Under the pieces are notes generated by a model. That model saw nothing but the letters and a program-made list of their open reading frames with translations. It was not told the origin of the DNA and searched no databases. Below, in pieces: positions 24,118 to 35,044 of a stretch of 64,000 nucleotides of DNA. Positions within the stretch are counted from its first letter, which is position 1, and each line of letters begins with the position of its first letter. The position numbers and the translations under genes are program-made. Source of the DNA: Chrysopilus asiliformis (lineage: Eukaryota; Arthropoda; Insecta; Diptera; Rhagionidae); the NCBI GenBank assembly GCA_964034945.1, contig OZ035960.1:86784348-86848347 (forward strand), in the 5' to 3' direction.

Positions 24118-24172
24118 ACTCCATCTCACAAATCAAAAAAATTTATAACTCTATCTCACAAATCAAAAAAAA
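24118..24172 (+). repeat. Two-copy 33-bp tandem repeat
   Basis: The phrase CTCACAAATCAAAAAAA recurs with a period of about 33 bp. Confidence 0.6.
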
Positions 24173-24229
24173 AACGTTTCCGCACCCCAATAAGTTTGTG
24201 GCTGCATTCCAGATTGGGGACCTCCACAC

Positions 24230-24780
24230 TATATGTGTATCAAACCAAACCAATCGCTGGACACAAAAATGAACTACACCAGGGTGTTTGGAATGACAAA
24301 AGATTTTAATTTTAGCATGCCCGTCCGTCTGTCTGTCCGTCTGTCTGTCTGTCCGTCCGTCTGTCTGTCCGTCTGTCTGTGGCGCGGATTGCGGGCGCAC
24401 GGATTGAGCTACAGACTTGAAATTTTGCACAGGTCCGTTTTTCGTAAAATGCAAGGCTAAGTTCGTTAATGGGCAAAAATGGACCATTAGGGGGGGTACC
24501 CCCCATACGAACGAAACCGATTTTTGCGAATATCTCAAAAACGGTGCATCTTATCAAAAAAGTCCAAGAACAAAAGTTTTTTAGAATATGATTCTACATA
24601 AACCTCCCATACATCAAAATCCGATTGGAATAAATTTAAAAAAATCTTATTGAAAAGTTTTACTTCAAAGAGGAATTTTCATACAATTGTTCGAATTTTG
24701 ATACGAATATCACCATACGGGTCTCCAATGATTGCCAGATTGGCAATTATAGCTTTTGTTATGTTTTGAATATGATTTTA
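24230..24780 (+). repeat. DINE-like repeat with TCTG/TCCG tract, nested in a Helitron
   Basis: AACCAATCGCTGGACACAAA and the TCTG/TCCG tract at 24322-24380 are followed by the same body as 2964-3539. The end is the stem-loop ATTGCCAGATTGGCAAT and TTTTGTTATGTTTT. The left end has the sibling-subfamily sequence seen at 40834, so the copy bridges the two subfamilies. Confidence 0.72.
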
Positions 24781-25824
24781 CATAACTTATCTATACATCA
24801 AAATTCAGTTAGACTACCTCTTTCCCCTCCCCGATACCCATTGAATACTTTTTCCTTATTTTCTCGATTTTCTCGAAAACGGTGCATCGTATCGAAAAGT
24901 TTATAACGACGAAATGTGTTTAGAATATGATTTTATACAACTTATCTATCCAGTTGGACCACTCCTACCTCCCTCTCCCATACAAATAGATTTTTTTAAA
25001 TAAACGAATTGGTCGGTGACAAAGTACATTATTTAAATTCGTTCTCTATAAAATGAATAATTTAAATTATCAAATTGCACAAAAGCAGTGGATGAATAAA
25101 GGAAATTTGTGTTGATGCAAGTCCAGATTCGATGTGCCGCTAACCTCACTTTTGGAAATCACTATGTTCTGGAAAAAATCACAAAATTCAACACCAATCC
25201 ATTTACGTTCACGTGGTTACTGAGTAAATTCCTTGATTCACTTCGTTGTACACAAAATAAAATACTTTCGACGATTTAAAAGTGGGAAAAACAGCGATAA
25301 TTTGCGCACTATATCGATAAACAACCGCTTCGCATCGATCATCAATGAGGAAAGAGCGAATATATTTCTCAGTTGTCAAACGCGAGTCTGAGAGCGTAAC
25401 GCCATCTGTTGGCGATAAAATTATTGTGAGGTACAAAATTTTCCGTTTTTCAATTCCAAATACAATATTTTCTCCTTCCATACCAAAATCCCATACAAAA
25501 TGCAAATTTCAATTTTTCCGACATTTCCGTTTTTCCCCAAAATTTTTCTCGACTTTTCCAACAAAACGAAAAAAGATTCGAGATTTTTGATTTGGAATTA
25601 CTGAAAGTGCAAACCAGAAAACCGCTCCCCTGAAAGTATGCAATTTCGGTTTTCCAAGATTTTCCAACTTTTCCGGTAGAAATTTCCAATTTTCGGCTCC
25701 GTTGTGTTTTTATATGTTGCAATACGAATCCAACAAAAAAAAAACCCATGCAAATCGGATTATATTCAGCCGAGTTATGGATAGTCAAACGGATCACGAT
25801 TCATTTTTATTTTATATATAAAGA

Positions 25825-26125
25825 TGTTGGGGCTGGACCCCCGACAAACATCAATGCCAAATTTCAGGCCAATCGGTTCTGTAGATCCCCGCGAAAGAGT
25901 AACATAGAGGGGAAAATAATTTTCGAAATGCCTTTATCCCCCCCCCCCCCCCCCCCCCCCCCATTACGCCCCCACCCCTCGCGCTACTTTTCTGTATGCC
26001 TATGTTGGAACCAGAACTACCACAGACACTTATGCCAAATTTCAAGTCAATCGGTTCAGCCATTTTTGAGTGAAAGAGGAACAGACAGACAGACAGACAC
26101 CAACTCATTTTTATATATTAGTATA
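25825..26125 (-). mobile_element. Truncated Helitron copy C (5' end only)
   Basis: On the - strand it begins TATACTAATATATAAAAATG and continues AGTTGGTGTCTGTCTG into two 163-bp type units, like the copies at 26541 and 30703, then stops at 25825. Its first C appears lost (TATACT instead of TCATACT). It contains a 25-C run. Confidence 0.7.
25938..25962 (+). repeat. C25 homopolymer
   Basis: An uninterrupted run of 25 C inside copy C, where sister copies have CCCCCTCCCC. Confidence 0.92.
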
Positions 26126-26540
26126 CTAGAATTTGGACCCGGCTTCGCCCGGCTAAAAGCGTGAACAGAAAGAAAACTTAGGAAAACTAAATTCATTTGG
26201 TTAAAAATTAGGTAGCCTGCATGCTGTTCGTTAGTTTTTTCTCTTCGGAAAATGATTAACCCATTCGGTATTTTGATGCCATATGGCAACGCAGTTAAAA
26301 ATTTGAATTGACTTATTAGTTGCGTTTTTTTTAATGTTCTAGAACACGGAAGATTTAAAAAACGATCCAGAGTAAGTGGGAAATTTTATTGAGTTCGAAT
26401 GGAAACTAACTTCAGGTTGGTTACATCAGTAGGCCGTTACTGGTATATTTTCTTGATATAATCACGATTCGCTATCTCCCATGATTAAAACTATTTCGCT
26501 GTCGCACAGAACCAACAAACCACCAACACAAAATCCTCAA

Positions 26541-28560
26541 TCATACTAATATATAAAAATGAGTTGGTGTCTGTCTGTCTGTCTGTCTGTCTGTTCCTCT
26601 TTCACGCAAAACCGGCTGAACCGATTGACTTGAAATTTGGCATGAGTGTCTGTGGTAGTTCTGGTTCCAACATAGGCATACGGAAAAGTAGCGCGATGGG
26701 TGGGGGGAGCAAGGGGAGGGGGTAAAGTGATTTCGAAACTTAGTTTTTGCGCTATGTTACTCTTTCGCGGGGAAACTACTGAACCGATTGGCCTGAAATT
26801 TGGCATAGATGTTCGTCGAGGGTCCAGCCCCAACACAGACCCATTAAAAAGTAGCCCGAGGGGTGGGGGGAGTAAGGGGAGGGGGTAAAGTGATTTCGAA
26901 ACTTAGTTTTTGCGCTATGTTACTCTTTCGCGGGGAAACTACTGAACCGATTGGCCTGAAATTCGGCATAGATGTTCTTTGGGGGTCCAGCACCAACATA
27001 GACCCATTAAAAAGTAGCCCGAGAGGTTGGGGGAGTAAGGGGAGGGGGTAAAGTGATTTCGAAACTTAGTTTTTGCGCTATGTTACTCTTTCGCGAGGAA
27101 ACTACTGAACTGATTGGCCTGAAATTCGGCATAGATGTTCGTCGCGGGTCCAGCACCAACACAGACCCATTAAAAAGTAGCCCGATAGGTGGGGGAGTAA
27201 GGGGAGGGAGTAAAGTCATTTCGAAACTTAGTTTTTGCGCTATGTTACTCTTTCGCGGGGAAACTACTGAACTGATTGGTCTGAAATTTGGCACAGATGT
27301 TCGTCGGGGGTTCAGCACCAACACAGACTCATTAAAAAGTAGCCCGAGGGGTGGGGGGAGTAAGGGGAGGGGGTAAAGTGATCTCGAAACTTAGCTCTTC
27401 CTCTATGTTACCCTTTCGCAGGGAAACTACTGAACCGATTGGCCTGAAATTCGGCATAGATGTTCGTCGGGGATCCAGCCCCAACATAGACTCATTAAAA
27501 AGTAGCCCGAGAGGTGGGGGGAGTGAGGGGAGAGGGTAAAGTGATTTCGAAACTTAGTTTTTGCGCTCTGTTACTCTTTCGCGGGGAAACTACTGAACCG
27601 ATTGACCTGAAATTTGGCATAGATGTTCGTCGGGGTCCAGCCCCAACATAGACCCATTAAAAAGTAGCCCGATAGGTGGGGGAGTAAGCGGAGGGGGATA
27701 AAATAATACCGAATGCAAGTGCTGGAATTTTTTGTTAGTTTGTTAACCCGTTCGGTACATGTTTTTTTCTATGGGGGTTAAAAATACTCTCTATACAAAT
27801 TAATGATGTTTAAGCTATCAGTATTCATTTAAAACAAAAAAAATTAAAAATTTTTATTTTTTACAAATACGTCCACTGTAGTCCAGCTTTTTACTCAAAA
27901 AATCAAAATTGGGTGACAAATGCACTTAAAGGTGCACTAAATGAGAATAGAGTGTTGAAAATAAATAAATAATAGTTGCGTTTTATTAATGTTCTGAAGC
28001 AGTTCAGAACAAGCTTTCCATACAAAATCCTGCACCACCTTTCCATCTCGAACAGCGCTTGGAACAAAGGGAAATTTTATACGGTAATGTACGGTAATGA
28101 AATGCTGCTAACTTCAACATAATAAATCTGACATTTTATTCTCAATTGAGGATTTTGTGTTGGTGGTTTGTTGGTTCTGTGCGACAGCGAAATAGTTTTA
28201 ATCATGGGAGATAGCGAATCGTGATTATATCAAGAAAATATACCAGTAACGGCCTACTGATGTAACCAACCTGAAGTTAGTTTCCATTCGAACTCAATAA
28301 AATTTCCCACTTACTCTGGATCGTTTTTTAAATCTTCCGTGTTCTAGAACATTAAAAAAAACGCAACTAATAAGTCAATTCAAATTTTTAACTGCGTTGC
28401 CATATGGCATCAAAATACCGAATGGGTTAATCATTTTCCGAAGAGAAAAAACTAACGAACAGCATGCAGGCTACCTAATTTTTAACCAAATGAATTTAGT
28501 TTTCCTAAGTTTTCTTTCTGTTCACGCTTTTAGCCGGGCGAAGCCGGGTCCAAATTCTAG
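26541..28560 (+). mobile_element. Helitron copy A, 2020 bp, complete non-autonomous, inserted in copy B
   Basis: The 5' end TCATACTAATATATAAAAAT follows an A (26540). The 3' end is a GC-rich hairpin, TCCAAATTCTAG, and then T (28561). Copy A lies in the opposite orientation to copy B and splits B's CTCAA|TTGAG at an A/T step, the Helitron target. Its 3' 415 bases and its unique part (27700-28145) match copy B with no difference I could see. The frames MGGVRGGGKVISKLSF... and their opposites are translations of the repeat array, not genes. Confidence 0.86.
26560..27699 (+). repeat. 163-bp tandem array within Helitron copy A (about 7 units)
   Basis: The mark GTAAAGTGATTTCGAAACTT recurs at about 26722, 26885, 27048, 27210, 27373 and 27536, a 162-163-bp period. 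Each unit carries GAACCGATTGGCCTGAAATT and GACCCATTAAAAAGTAGCCC. Confidence 0.9.
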
Positions 28561-29004
28561 TTGAGAATAAAATGTCAGATTTATTATGTTGAAGTTAGCA
28601 GCATTTCATTACCGTACATTACCGTATAAAATTTCCCTTTGTTCCAAGCGCTGTTCGAGATGGAAAGGTGGTGCAGGATTTTGTATGGAAAGCTTGTTCT
28701 GAACTGCTTCAGAACATTAATAAAACGCAACTATTATTTATTTATTTTCAACACTCTATTCTCATTTAGTGCACCTTTAAGTGCATTTGTCACCCAATTT
28801 TGATTTTTTGAGTAAAAAGCTGGACTACAGTGGACGTATTTGTAAAAAATAAAAATTTTTAATTTTTTTTGTTTTAAATGAATACTGATAGCTTAAACAT
28901 CATTAATTTGTATAGAGAGTATTTTTAACCCCCATAGAAAAAAACATGTACCGAACGGGTTAACAAACTAACAAAAAATTCCAGCACTTGCATTCGGTAT
29001 TATT

Positions 29005-30637
29005 TTATCCCCCTCCGCTTACTCCCCCACCTATCGGGCTACTTTTTAATGGGTCTATGTTGGGGCTGGACCCCGACGAACATCTATGCCAAATTTCAGG
29101 TCAATCGGTTCAGTAGTTTCCCCGCGAAAGAGTAACAGAGCGCAAAAACTAAGTTTGGAAATCACTTTACCCCCTCCCCTTACTCCCCCACCTCTCGGGC
29201 TACTTTTTAATGGGTCTATGTTGGGGCTGGATCCCCGACGAATATCTGTGCCAAATTTCAGGCCAATCGGTTCAGTAGTTTCCCTGCGAAAGAGTAACAT
29301 AGCGCAAAAACTAAGTTTCGAAATAACTTTACCCCCTCCCCTTACTCCCCCCACCTCCCGGGCTACGTTTTAATGGGTCTATGTTGGTGCTGGACCCCCG
29401 ACGAACATCTATGCCGAATTTCAGGCCAATCGGTTCAGTAGTTTCCCTGCGAAAGGGTAACATAGAGGAAGAGCTAAGTTTCGAGATCACTTTACCCCCT
29501 CCCCTTACTCCCCCCACCCCAATCAGTTCAGTAGTTTCCCCGCGAAAGAGTAACATAGCGCAAAAACTAAGTTTCGAAATGACTTTACTCCCTCCCCTTA
29601 CTCCCCCACCTATCGGGCTACTTTTTAATGGGTCTTTGTTGGTGCTGGACCCGCGACGAACATCTATGCCGAATTTCAGGCCAATCAGTTCAGTAGTTTC
29701 CTCGCGAAAGAGTCACATAGCGCAAAAACTAAGTTTCGAAATCACTTTACCCCCTCCCCTTACTCCCCCAACCTCTCGGGCTACTTTTTAATGGGTCATC
29801 TATGCCGAATTTCAGGCCAATCGGTTCAGTAGTTTCCCTGCGAAAGGGTAACATAGAGGAAGAGCTAAGTTTCGAGATCACTTTACCCCCTCCCCTTACT
29901 CCCCCCACCCCTCGGGCTACTTTTTAATGAGTCTGTGTTGGTGCTGAACCCCCGACGAACATCTGTGCCAAATTTCAGACCAATCAGTTCAGTAGTTTCC
30001 CCGCGAAAGAGTAACATAGCGCAAAAACTAAGTTTCGAAATGACTTTACTCCCTCCCCTTACTCCCCCACCTATCGGGCTACTTTTTAATGGGTCTTTGT
30101 TGGTGCTGGACCCGCGACGAACATCTATGCCGAATTTCAGGCCAATCAGTTCAGTAGTTTCCTCGCGAAAGAGTCACATAGCGCAAAAACTAAGTTTCGA
30201 AATCACTTTACCCCCTCCCCTTACTCCCCCAACCTCTCGGGCTACTTTTTAATGGGTCATCTATGCCGAATTTCAGGCCAATCGGTTCAGTAGTTTCCCC
30301 GCGAAAGAGTAACATAGCGCAAAAACTAAGTTTCGAAATCACTTTACCCCCTCCCCTTACTCCCCCCACCCCTCGGGCTACTTTTTAATGGATCTGTGTT
30401 GGGGCTGGACCCTCGACGAACATCTATGCCAAATTTCAGGCCAATCGGTTCAGTAGTTTCCCCGCGAAAGAGTAACATAGCGCAAAAACTAAGTTTCGAA
30501 ATCACTTTACCCCCTCCCCTTGCTCCCCCCACCCATCGCGCTACTTTTCCGTATGCCTATGTTGGAACCAGAACTACCACAGACACTCATGCCAAATTTC
30601 AAGTCAATCGGTTCAGCCGGTTTTGCGTGAAAGAGGA

Positions 30638-30676
<39 letters not shown>

Positions 30677-30690
30677 CCAACTCATTTTTA
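29005..30690 (-). repeat. 163-bp tandem array within Helitron copy B (about 10 units, with rearranged units)
   Basis: These are the same units as in copy A, on the - strand. Shortened units occur at 29515-29525 and twice with the same junction ATGGGTCATCTATGCC at 29791 and 30252. The 461-bp spacing shows that a block of nearly three units was duplicated. Confidence 0.88.
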
Positions 30691-30703
30691 TATATTAGTA
30701 TGA

Positions 30704-32521
30704 TTAGTATGATATGATAAAAGGAATATGAATGTAAGCAACACAGCATACGAACTATATTTCCTAAGACTTTCTTTAAGTAACCAAATTTAGATTTTAT
30801 GACGTCCCCATAAGATTTCATTTTGAATCAACCATGAAATTTTGTCGGCAAGCTGACTAATAAAGGTTAAATCCGATTCTTATGACGACCAATTTGGTCG
30901 TATTAGTTGTATACAGAAGCATAGGGTACTATGAGTTTAAAATCTGAAAAGTCGCCGTAAATGTTGTGCCGGGCCAATTGTGTTATGCGCTTATCATGTG
31001 TGAAAAAAACATCTCACTTAATTTATTTCACTAAAATTGTTAAAGAATCTTATGACTGACACATCTTTTGTTTCTCCCAAAACCATTTCTATTCAAATAC
31101 CATTTTGAGAGAAACAAAATAAATAATTATTCCAATATGACATATAGCTCGAAATTCTTCACCGAAAGTATTTAAAAATTCCCAGAGATCGAGATAATTA
31201 AATAATATATTTATAATCGCAACATAGATAAGTTATCAAAAAACCTAGCCTTTTGTTTGTACTTGGTTAGCTGTGCGATAAACCAATAGAATGATACATT
31301 TGTCGAAATTTTTAGCGGCCACTCTCTGTATCTCAAAAACTAGAGCTGATCCAAATCACTGCAACATTTTCAATCAGCGACACCAAATTATCTAAAAATA
31401 ACCTAATATCGAGTGCACCAAAATGATATCGTGGTAAAATCTCTTCCAAATTTTGGGAAAATTTTACCGCCATGTTAATTTCATATAATTTTTCTTGACT
31501 GATTTTTCATTTCTACAAGGATGATAATCTTTGCTATATTTCCTTTCGTGTCGTAGTAGTCAAACAATGAAAAAATAAATAGAGGGTAGTTTCATCATAA
31601 ATCGCCACTGTTTGGCCAAGCTGGGGCAAGCGATGGCCAAGCTATGACAAGCGATGGCCAAGCTGAAAAATAAAATACTTCCTATATTATATATGTTTGA
31701 TTTATCCAGTTTTTCTCAAGTTTTTTTTTAAATTCCCTATCTTTTATATGTCCACAAAGAGTCTCTTGTTAAATCATTTATACTAATAAAAAAGTCAATT
31801 AAATAAATTTTGTTAAAATGGCCTCAGTAAAAATTACGATCAATATTTTGATATTCTGATTTCGATAAGATACGGACAGCAAAAAATTAAACCTAACGAT
31901 AATTTAAGTTAGTAAAAAACGAAATCTCAGTATCGGGAAATATTAAAATATTAATTGAAGCAAATCAAATTTTTATGATGCCTTTTAGCATAACAGCTGG
32001 AAATCTGTTTAATTTTGATTACCGTCTCCAGCACAAAGTCGTTCGGGGCTAAAAATTCGGTGGTCATAAGAGTTTGCTTGGACCACCGTAAAAAACTTAA
32101 TTACTGTGAGCTTGCCATCTTTAAGAAAAAAAAACCCGATTATATACAACATTATCAAATTGAAAATTCCCCTTTTACCGATTGTTTTTTTTTGGTAGCT
32201 CAAACCTGCTTACGGAAATTAATTTAGTAATAAATACCTCGTTAGTGCTCAATATAAAAATAATAATAGTAATATTCACTGTTGGTACTTTGATTTTTTC
32301 ATCAGCCATTATTACCCTCTTTATGTCTGATAAAAACGTCGCTTTTCGACGTACTTATAATGGATTTAACAATTCCCACTGTTTGTTTACATAAACTCAA
32401 TGATGATCAAATTTCTGTAACTTGTTTTTCTGTATAGAAAAAAATATCCCGGAAATCACTTTTTCACTCCCAAAGATAAACTTTAAGTACGAAAAACTGC
32501 ATAAACTGGGTTTGGTTTATA
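30704..32521. other. Non-coding stretch
   Basis: No gene is seen. A 21-bp tandem repeat lies at 31613-31665. Frames at 32009-32394 are short, overlapping and unrecognised. Confidence 0.45.
31613..31665 (+). repeat. 21-bp tandem repeat, 2.5 copies
   Basis: GGCCAAGCTGGGGCAAGCGA and GGCCAAGCTATGACAAGCGA are repeats in direct order with a 21-bp period. Confidence 0.8.
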
Positions 32522-32523
32522 TA

Positions 32524-33394
32524 CCGTATGCGTCATAAAAATCTGGAAAATTCATATTAAATTGTAAACCGTTTAATAAAACACAGAAGTTGAACGAAAA
32601 AAAAAAGTTTGCTCTAAACTAAATCTTACATACTAGTAAAAAAATTATTCAAAATGTCCACCTCCAGCATTTACGAACTTCTCCAAACGGGGCCTGTACT
32701 TCTTGCAGGTCAATATTAAATAAGACTCCGACTTGTCGTTCCATGCGATGGTAATGGTGGACTTCAGGGCTTGCACATTACTGTGAGCCTTAGCTCCAGT
32801 CTTAGCCTGAACATATGCCCATATTAAAAAATCCAGGGGATTAAGATCTGGAGAGCTCGGTGACCACATGTCCTTAGACCAGAAGTTTTTTAAATTATTG
32901 GTTTTTTAAATTATCCAAATTTGGGTACTTCTGGCAGTGTGGCCCGGCGCTCCGTCTTGTTGAAACACGTAAAACACGTAGGTTGACTCTATTGATGGTT
33001 TTACATGACTCTCCAAGATATCTTTATCAGATTCCTTCTGATCCTTCCTTTGATTGCCCTAATCAACACTGGAGTCCTTACTGAAATGGGTCTACCGCTT
33101 CCAGATTGCGGCCTAACTATTCCTCTGGCCAAACAAGTCGCTAACAGTTGACAACGTTACGTTTAATTCATTGGAAATCGCCTTATTGGACTTCCGCGCG
33201 TGGACCAACTTCATGATTTTCACTTTTCGAGCCTCCCCCATGTTGCTATATTTATAAACATTTAATTTTTTGGCTCAATTATGTACGAAGTTGTATTTAC
33301 AAACCCTTTCAAACGTAGTACAAATTACTAAGCAACCGTTATCTCCTTGAAAATACTTGCAGTACTAGATTCCAGATTTTTATGACGCATACGG
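32524..33394 (-). mobile_element. Tc1/mariner-superfamily element (maT-like), degenerate
   Basis: CCGTATGCGTCATAAAAATC... at the left end is matched exactly by the reverse complement at the right end over about 24 bases, and both are flanked by TA. A transposase pseudogene fills the - strand. Confidence 0.88.
32645..33242 (-). pseudogene. maT-like transposase pseudogene
   Basis: Read on the - strand, it starts MGEARKVKIMKLVHARKSNK with a helix-turn-helix-like stretch, then frameshifts. It resumes with SGSGRPISVRTPVLIRAIKG, loses a middle part, then has FQQDGAPGHTA and PSSPDLNPLDFLIWAYV, and ends NAGGGHFE*. These match the order of Tc1/mariner transposases: N-terminal DNA binding, GRP linker, DGAPxH and SPDLNPLD motifs. 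The GGHFE ending is typical of the Tc1/mariner relatives often called maT. Stops, frame changes and the missing first catalytic Asp region show it is dead. Confidence 0.85.
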
Positions 33395-33395
33395 T

Positions 33396-34744
33396 AGTTT
33401 TTGGTTTATAAACTGTTTATTATAAACGAAAAACTTTATAAACCAAACTGAAAAACTTACTTTGAAAAACGCGCCACATTTGAAATTCAATGGGCAGACA
33501 TTTTCAGATTTTAGTTAGAAGAAAACGGCTTTGATGTGTAAGTACATAATAGGCAAACACGATAGGTTGTAGTTATGCTATTATTTTAAACTTACCCTGT
33601 ATTACGTGAAAAGTGGTACAGAATAAGCTCGAAGAAAAGAGTTACCGTAAACATCGCAAATATTAACGGTCTCTAATGTATAGATGTAGGAAAACCATGA
33701 GTCAGCCCATGAGCTAAAATTCAATTATCTTAAATTGTGAAGTTTTTAGAGTATTCGCTGTATTTGGTGATAAATCGAATCGATGATTTTTGTCATATTT
33801 TGTTATGCTCGTATATATGAGATTAAGTGTTGAATTCTAAAACGAATTTGTTAACATGGCGTGAATAATGGAGGTTTCACGATGTCGGCAATAAAATTAC
33901 ATTTCCTTTTCTATGAGAACTGTCGTTTTTGCTAGCTGCTGTTATTGACATCATCACAGTCAGAGTTTCTTTCGCTAATAATATTTTTGACAGGTTAATT
34001 ATTAGTTACTTGGATAGGTTATGTGAACATTTAATAAAATCCACTCAACGGGTAGAACAAAATTATGCCTCAAGGAAATTTTACAACAAATAAAATATCA
34101 TCAAATAAAATGGGCCGGGCAAATGACGGTTTATGGCAGGTTTTACGAACCTTATACCAACCGCTAAATTGAGTTAGCGGGCGAAACTCAACCAAAAAAA
34201 AGAGCCTACTAGCTCGATTTAGTGGCCGCTAAAAGTTCCGTGAAACGCGCCATTAGTCTTTTATCCGAGAAGTGATCAAATTTGATTAGGGCACGAGTAC
34301 CTCGAGGCGTGTATTCCAAATGAAAATTTGTAATTTAATTGCCATTTAGGCGCCGCTTGAGAAACATTGAAATAAAAGTTTCTAACTGAATTTTTAATAT
34401 AGCGTTTGTAACGCATGAAATCAGTGTTTTAGAATGATGAAAAACCTGTCCATCCGTTTGTCCGTCCGTGAATACGAAATTGAACTAGAGACTTGAAATT
34501 TTTTAGTCAGAATTCTGACTGCTAAAATCAAGAGTTTTTTTTTGTGATCATACAAAATAGTGGGCCGTATTGAAAAGTGCTTACAAAATACAATTTTATA
34601 TTGAAATAAATAAAATAAATCTATTAAAATAGAATTCATAATAAAATTGTGTTTCAAGAGTTCATACATGGTATTTGATGATTGCCCTCTGGCGATTGTA
34701 ATAATTTTAATAATATAAAGAGCTGATTTTTTCTGTTTCTCATT
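33396..34744. other. Non-coding stretch with a DINE-like scrap
   Basis: No gene is seen. CCTGTCCATCCGTTTGTCCG at 34446 followed by AATTGAACTAGAGACTTGAA resembles the DINE-like body, too short to bound. The 114-codon - frame at 34421-34765 crosses it. Confidence 0.4.
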
Positions 34745-34900
34745 GTATAATAAAATGAACAGCACAGGACTTTTTTATACAAAATTTACGTTCATCCGCA
34801 ATTTACACTATAACCCGACGAGTATACGAGAAATATCTCGATAACGGTAAAAGGTATCGATTTAATGTGAAAGGAAAAAGCTAGAGAATTTTAATATGCG
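34745..34900 (-). repeat. Dispersed repeat F, copy 3
   Basis: AACAGCACAGGACTTTTTTA, ACACTATAACCCGACGAG and AATATCTCGATAACGGTAAA occur in the same order as in the copy at 785-1689, with less sequence between them. Confidence 0.62.
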
Positions 34901-35044
34901 TAATTCCTCTTTTAACCGTTTTTACCTTTTTTACATAAAGGGGGATCCAATAAGAGCTTGCTATTTTTTTTTTAAATAAAACATAATAATTAATATATTG
35001 AGGAAAATCTTTATTTAAGTTGTTAGTTTGGTTCATGCCATTTA

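Larger units (their letters stand above)
23500..25824 (-). mobile_element. Helitron-like element of a second family
   Basis: On the - strand the 3' end is a GC-rich hairpin (TACCCGGGCAACGCCGGG) then CTAG followed by T at 23499. A matching 5' end A|TCTTTATATATAAAAT lies at 25824. The interior has two related blocks near 23820 and 23955 (GACCTGCCCAACACTGAAAA type) and a DINE-like repeat at 24230. The 3' end is convincing. Pairing it with this 5' end is inference, so the true limits may differ. Confidence 0.5.
26126..30703 (-). mobile_element. Helitron copy B, interrupted by Helitron copy A
   Basis: On the - strand copy B starts A|TCATACTAATATATAAAA at 30703 and runs through a 163-bp repeat array and a 445-bp unique part to 28561. 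It resumes at 26540 and ends in GCCGGGCGAAGCCGGG..TTCTAG at 26126, followed by T. Without copy A (26541-28560) it is 2558 bp. The 415-bp piece 26126-26540 equals the 3' end of copy A, so the two pieces make one complete element. No helicase or replication-initiator protein is encoded. Confidence 0.85.

Noticed and set aside
25938..25962. C25 run (and G13 at 20214) as a functional G-quadruplex
   Set aside because: A single homopolymer replacing CCCCCTCCCC of sister copies is more simply slippage or a sequencing-length error.
26126..30703. A segmental inverted duplication or palindromic origin
   Set aside because: Nested insertion of one Helitron in another explains every boundary at base resolution, including A/T target sites, without extra events.
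26700..30821. Open frames reading MGGVRGGGKVISKLSF... and MLVLDPRRTSMPNFRP... on both strands
   Set aside because: They run through the 163-bp tandem units. Because 163 is not a multiple of 3 and the same text is open on both strands, they are by-products of the repeat, not a protein family.
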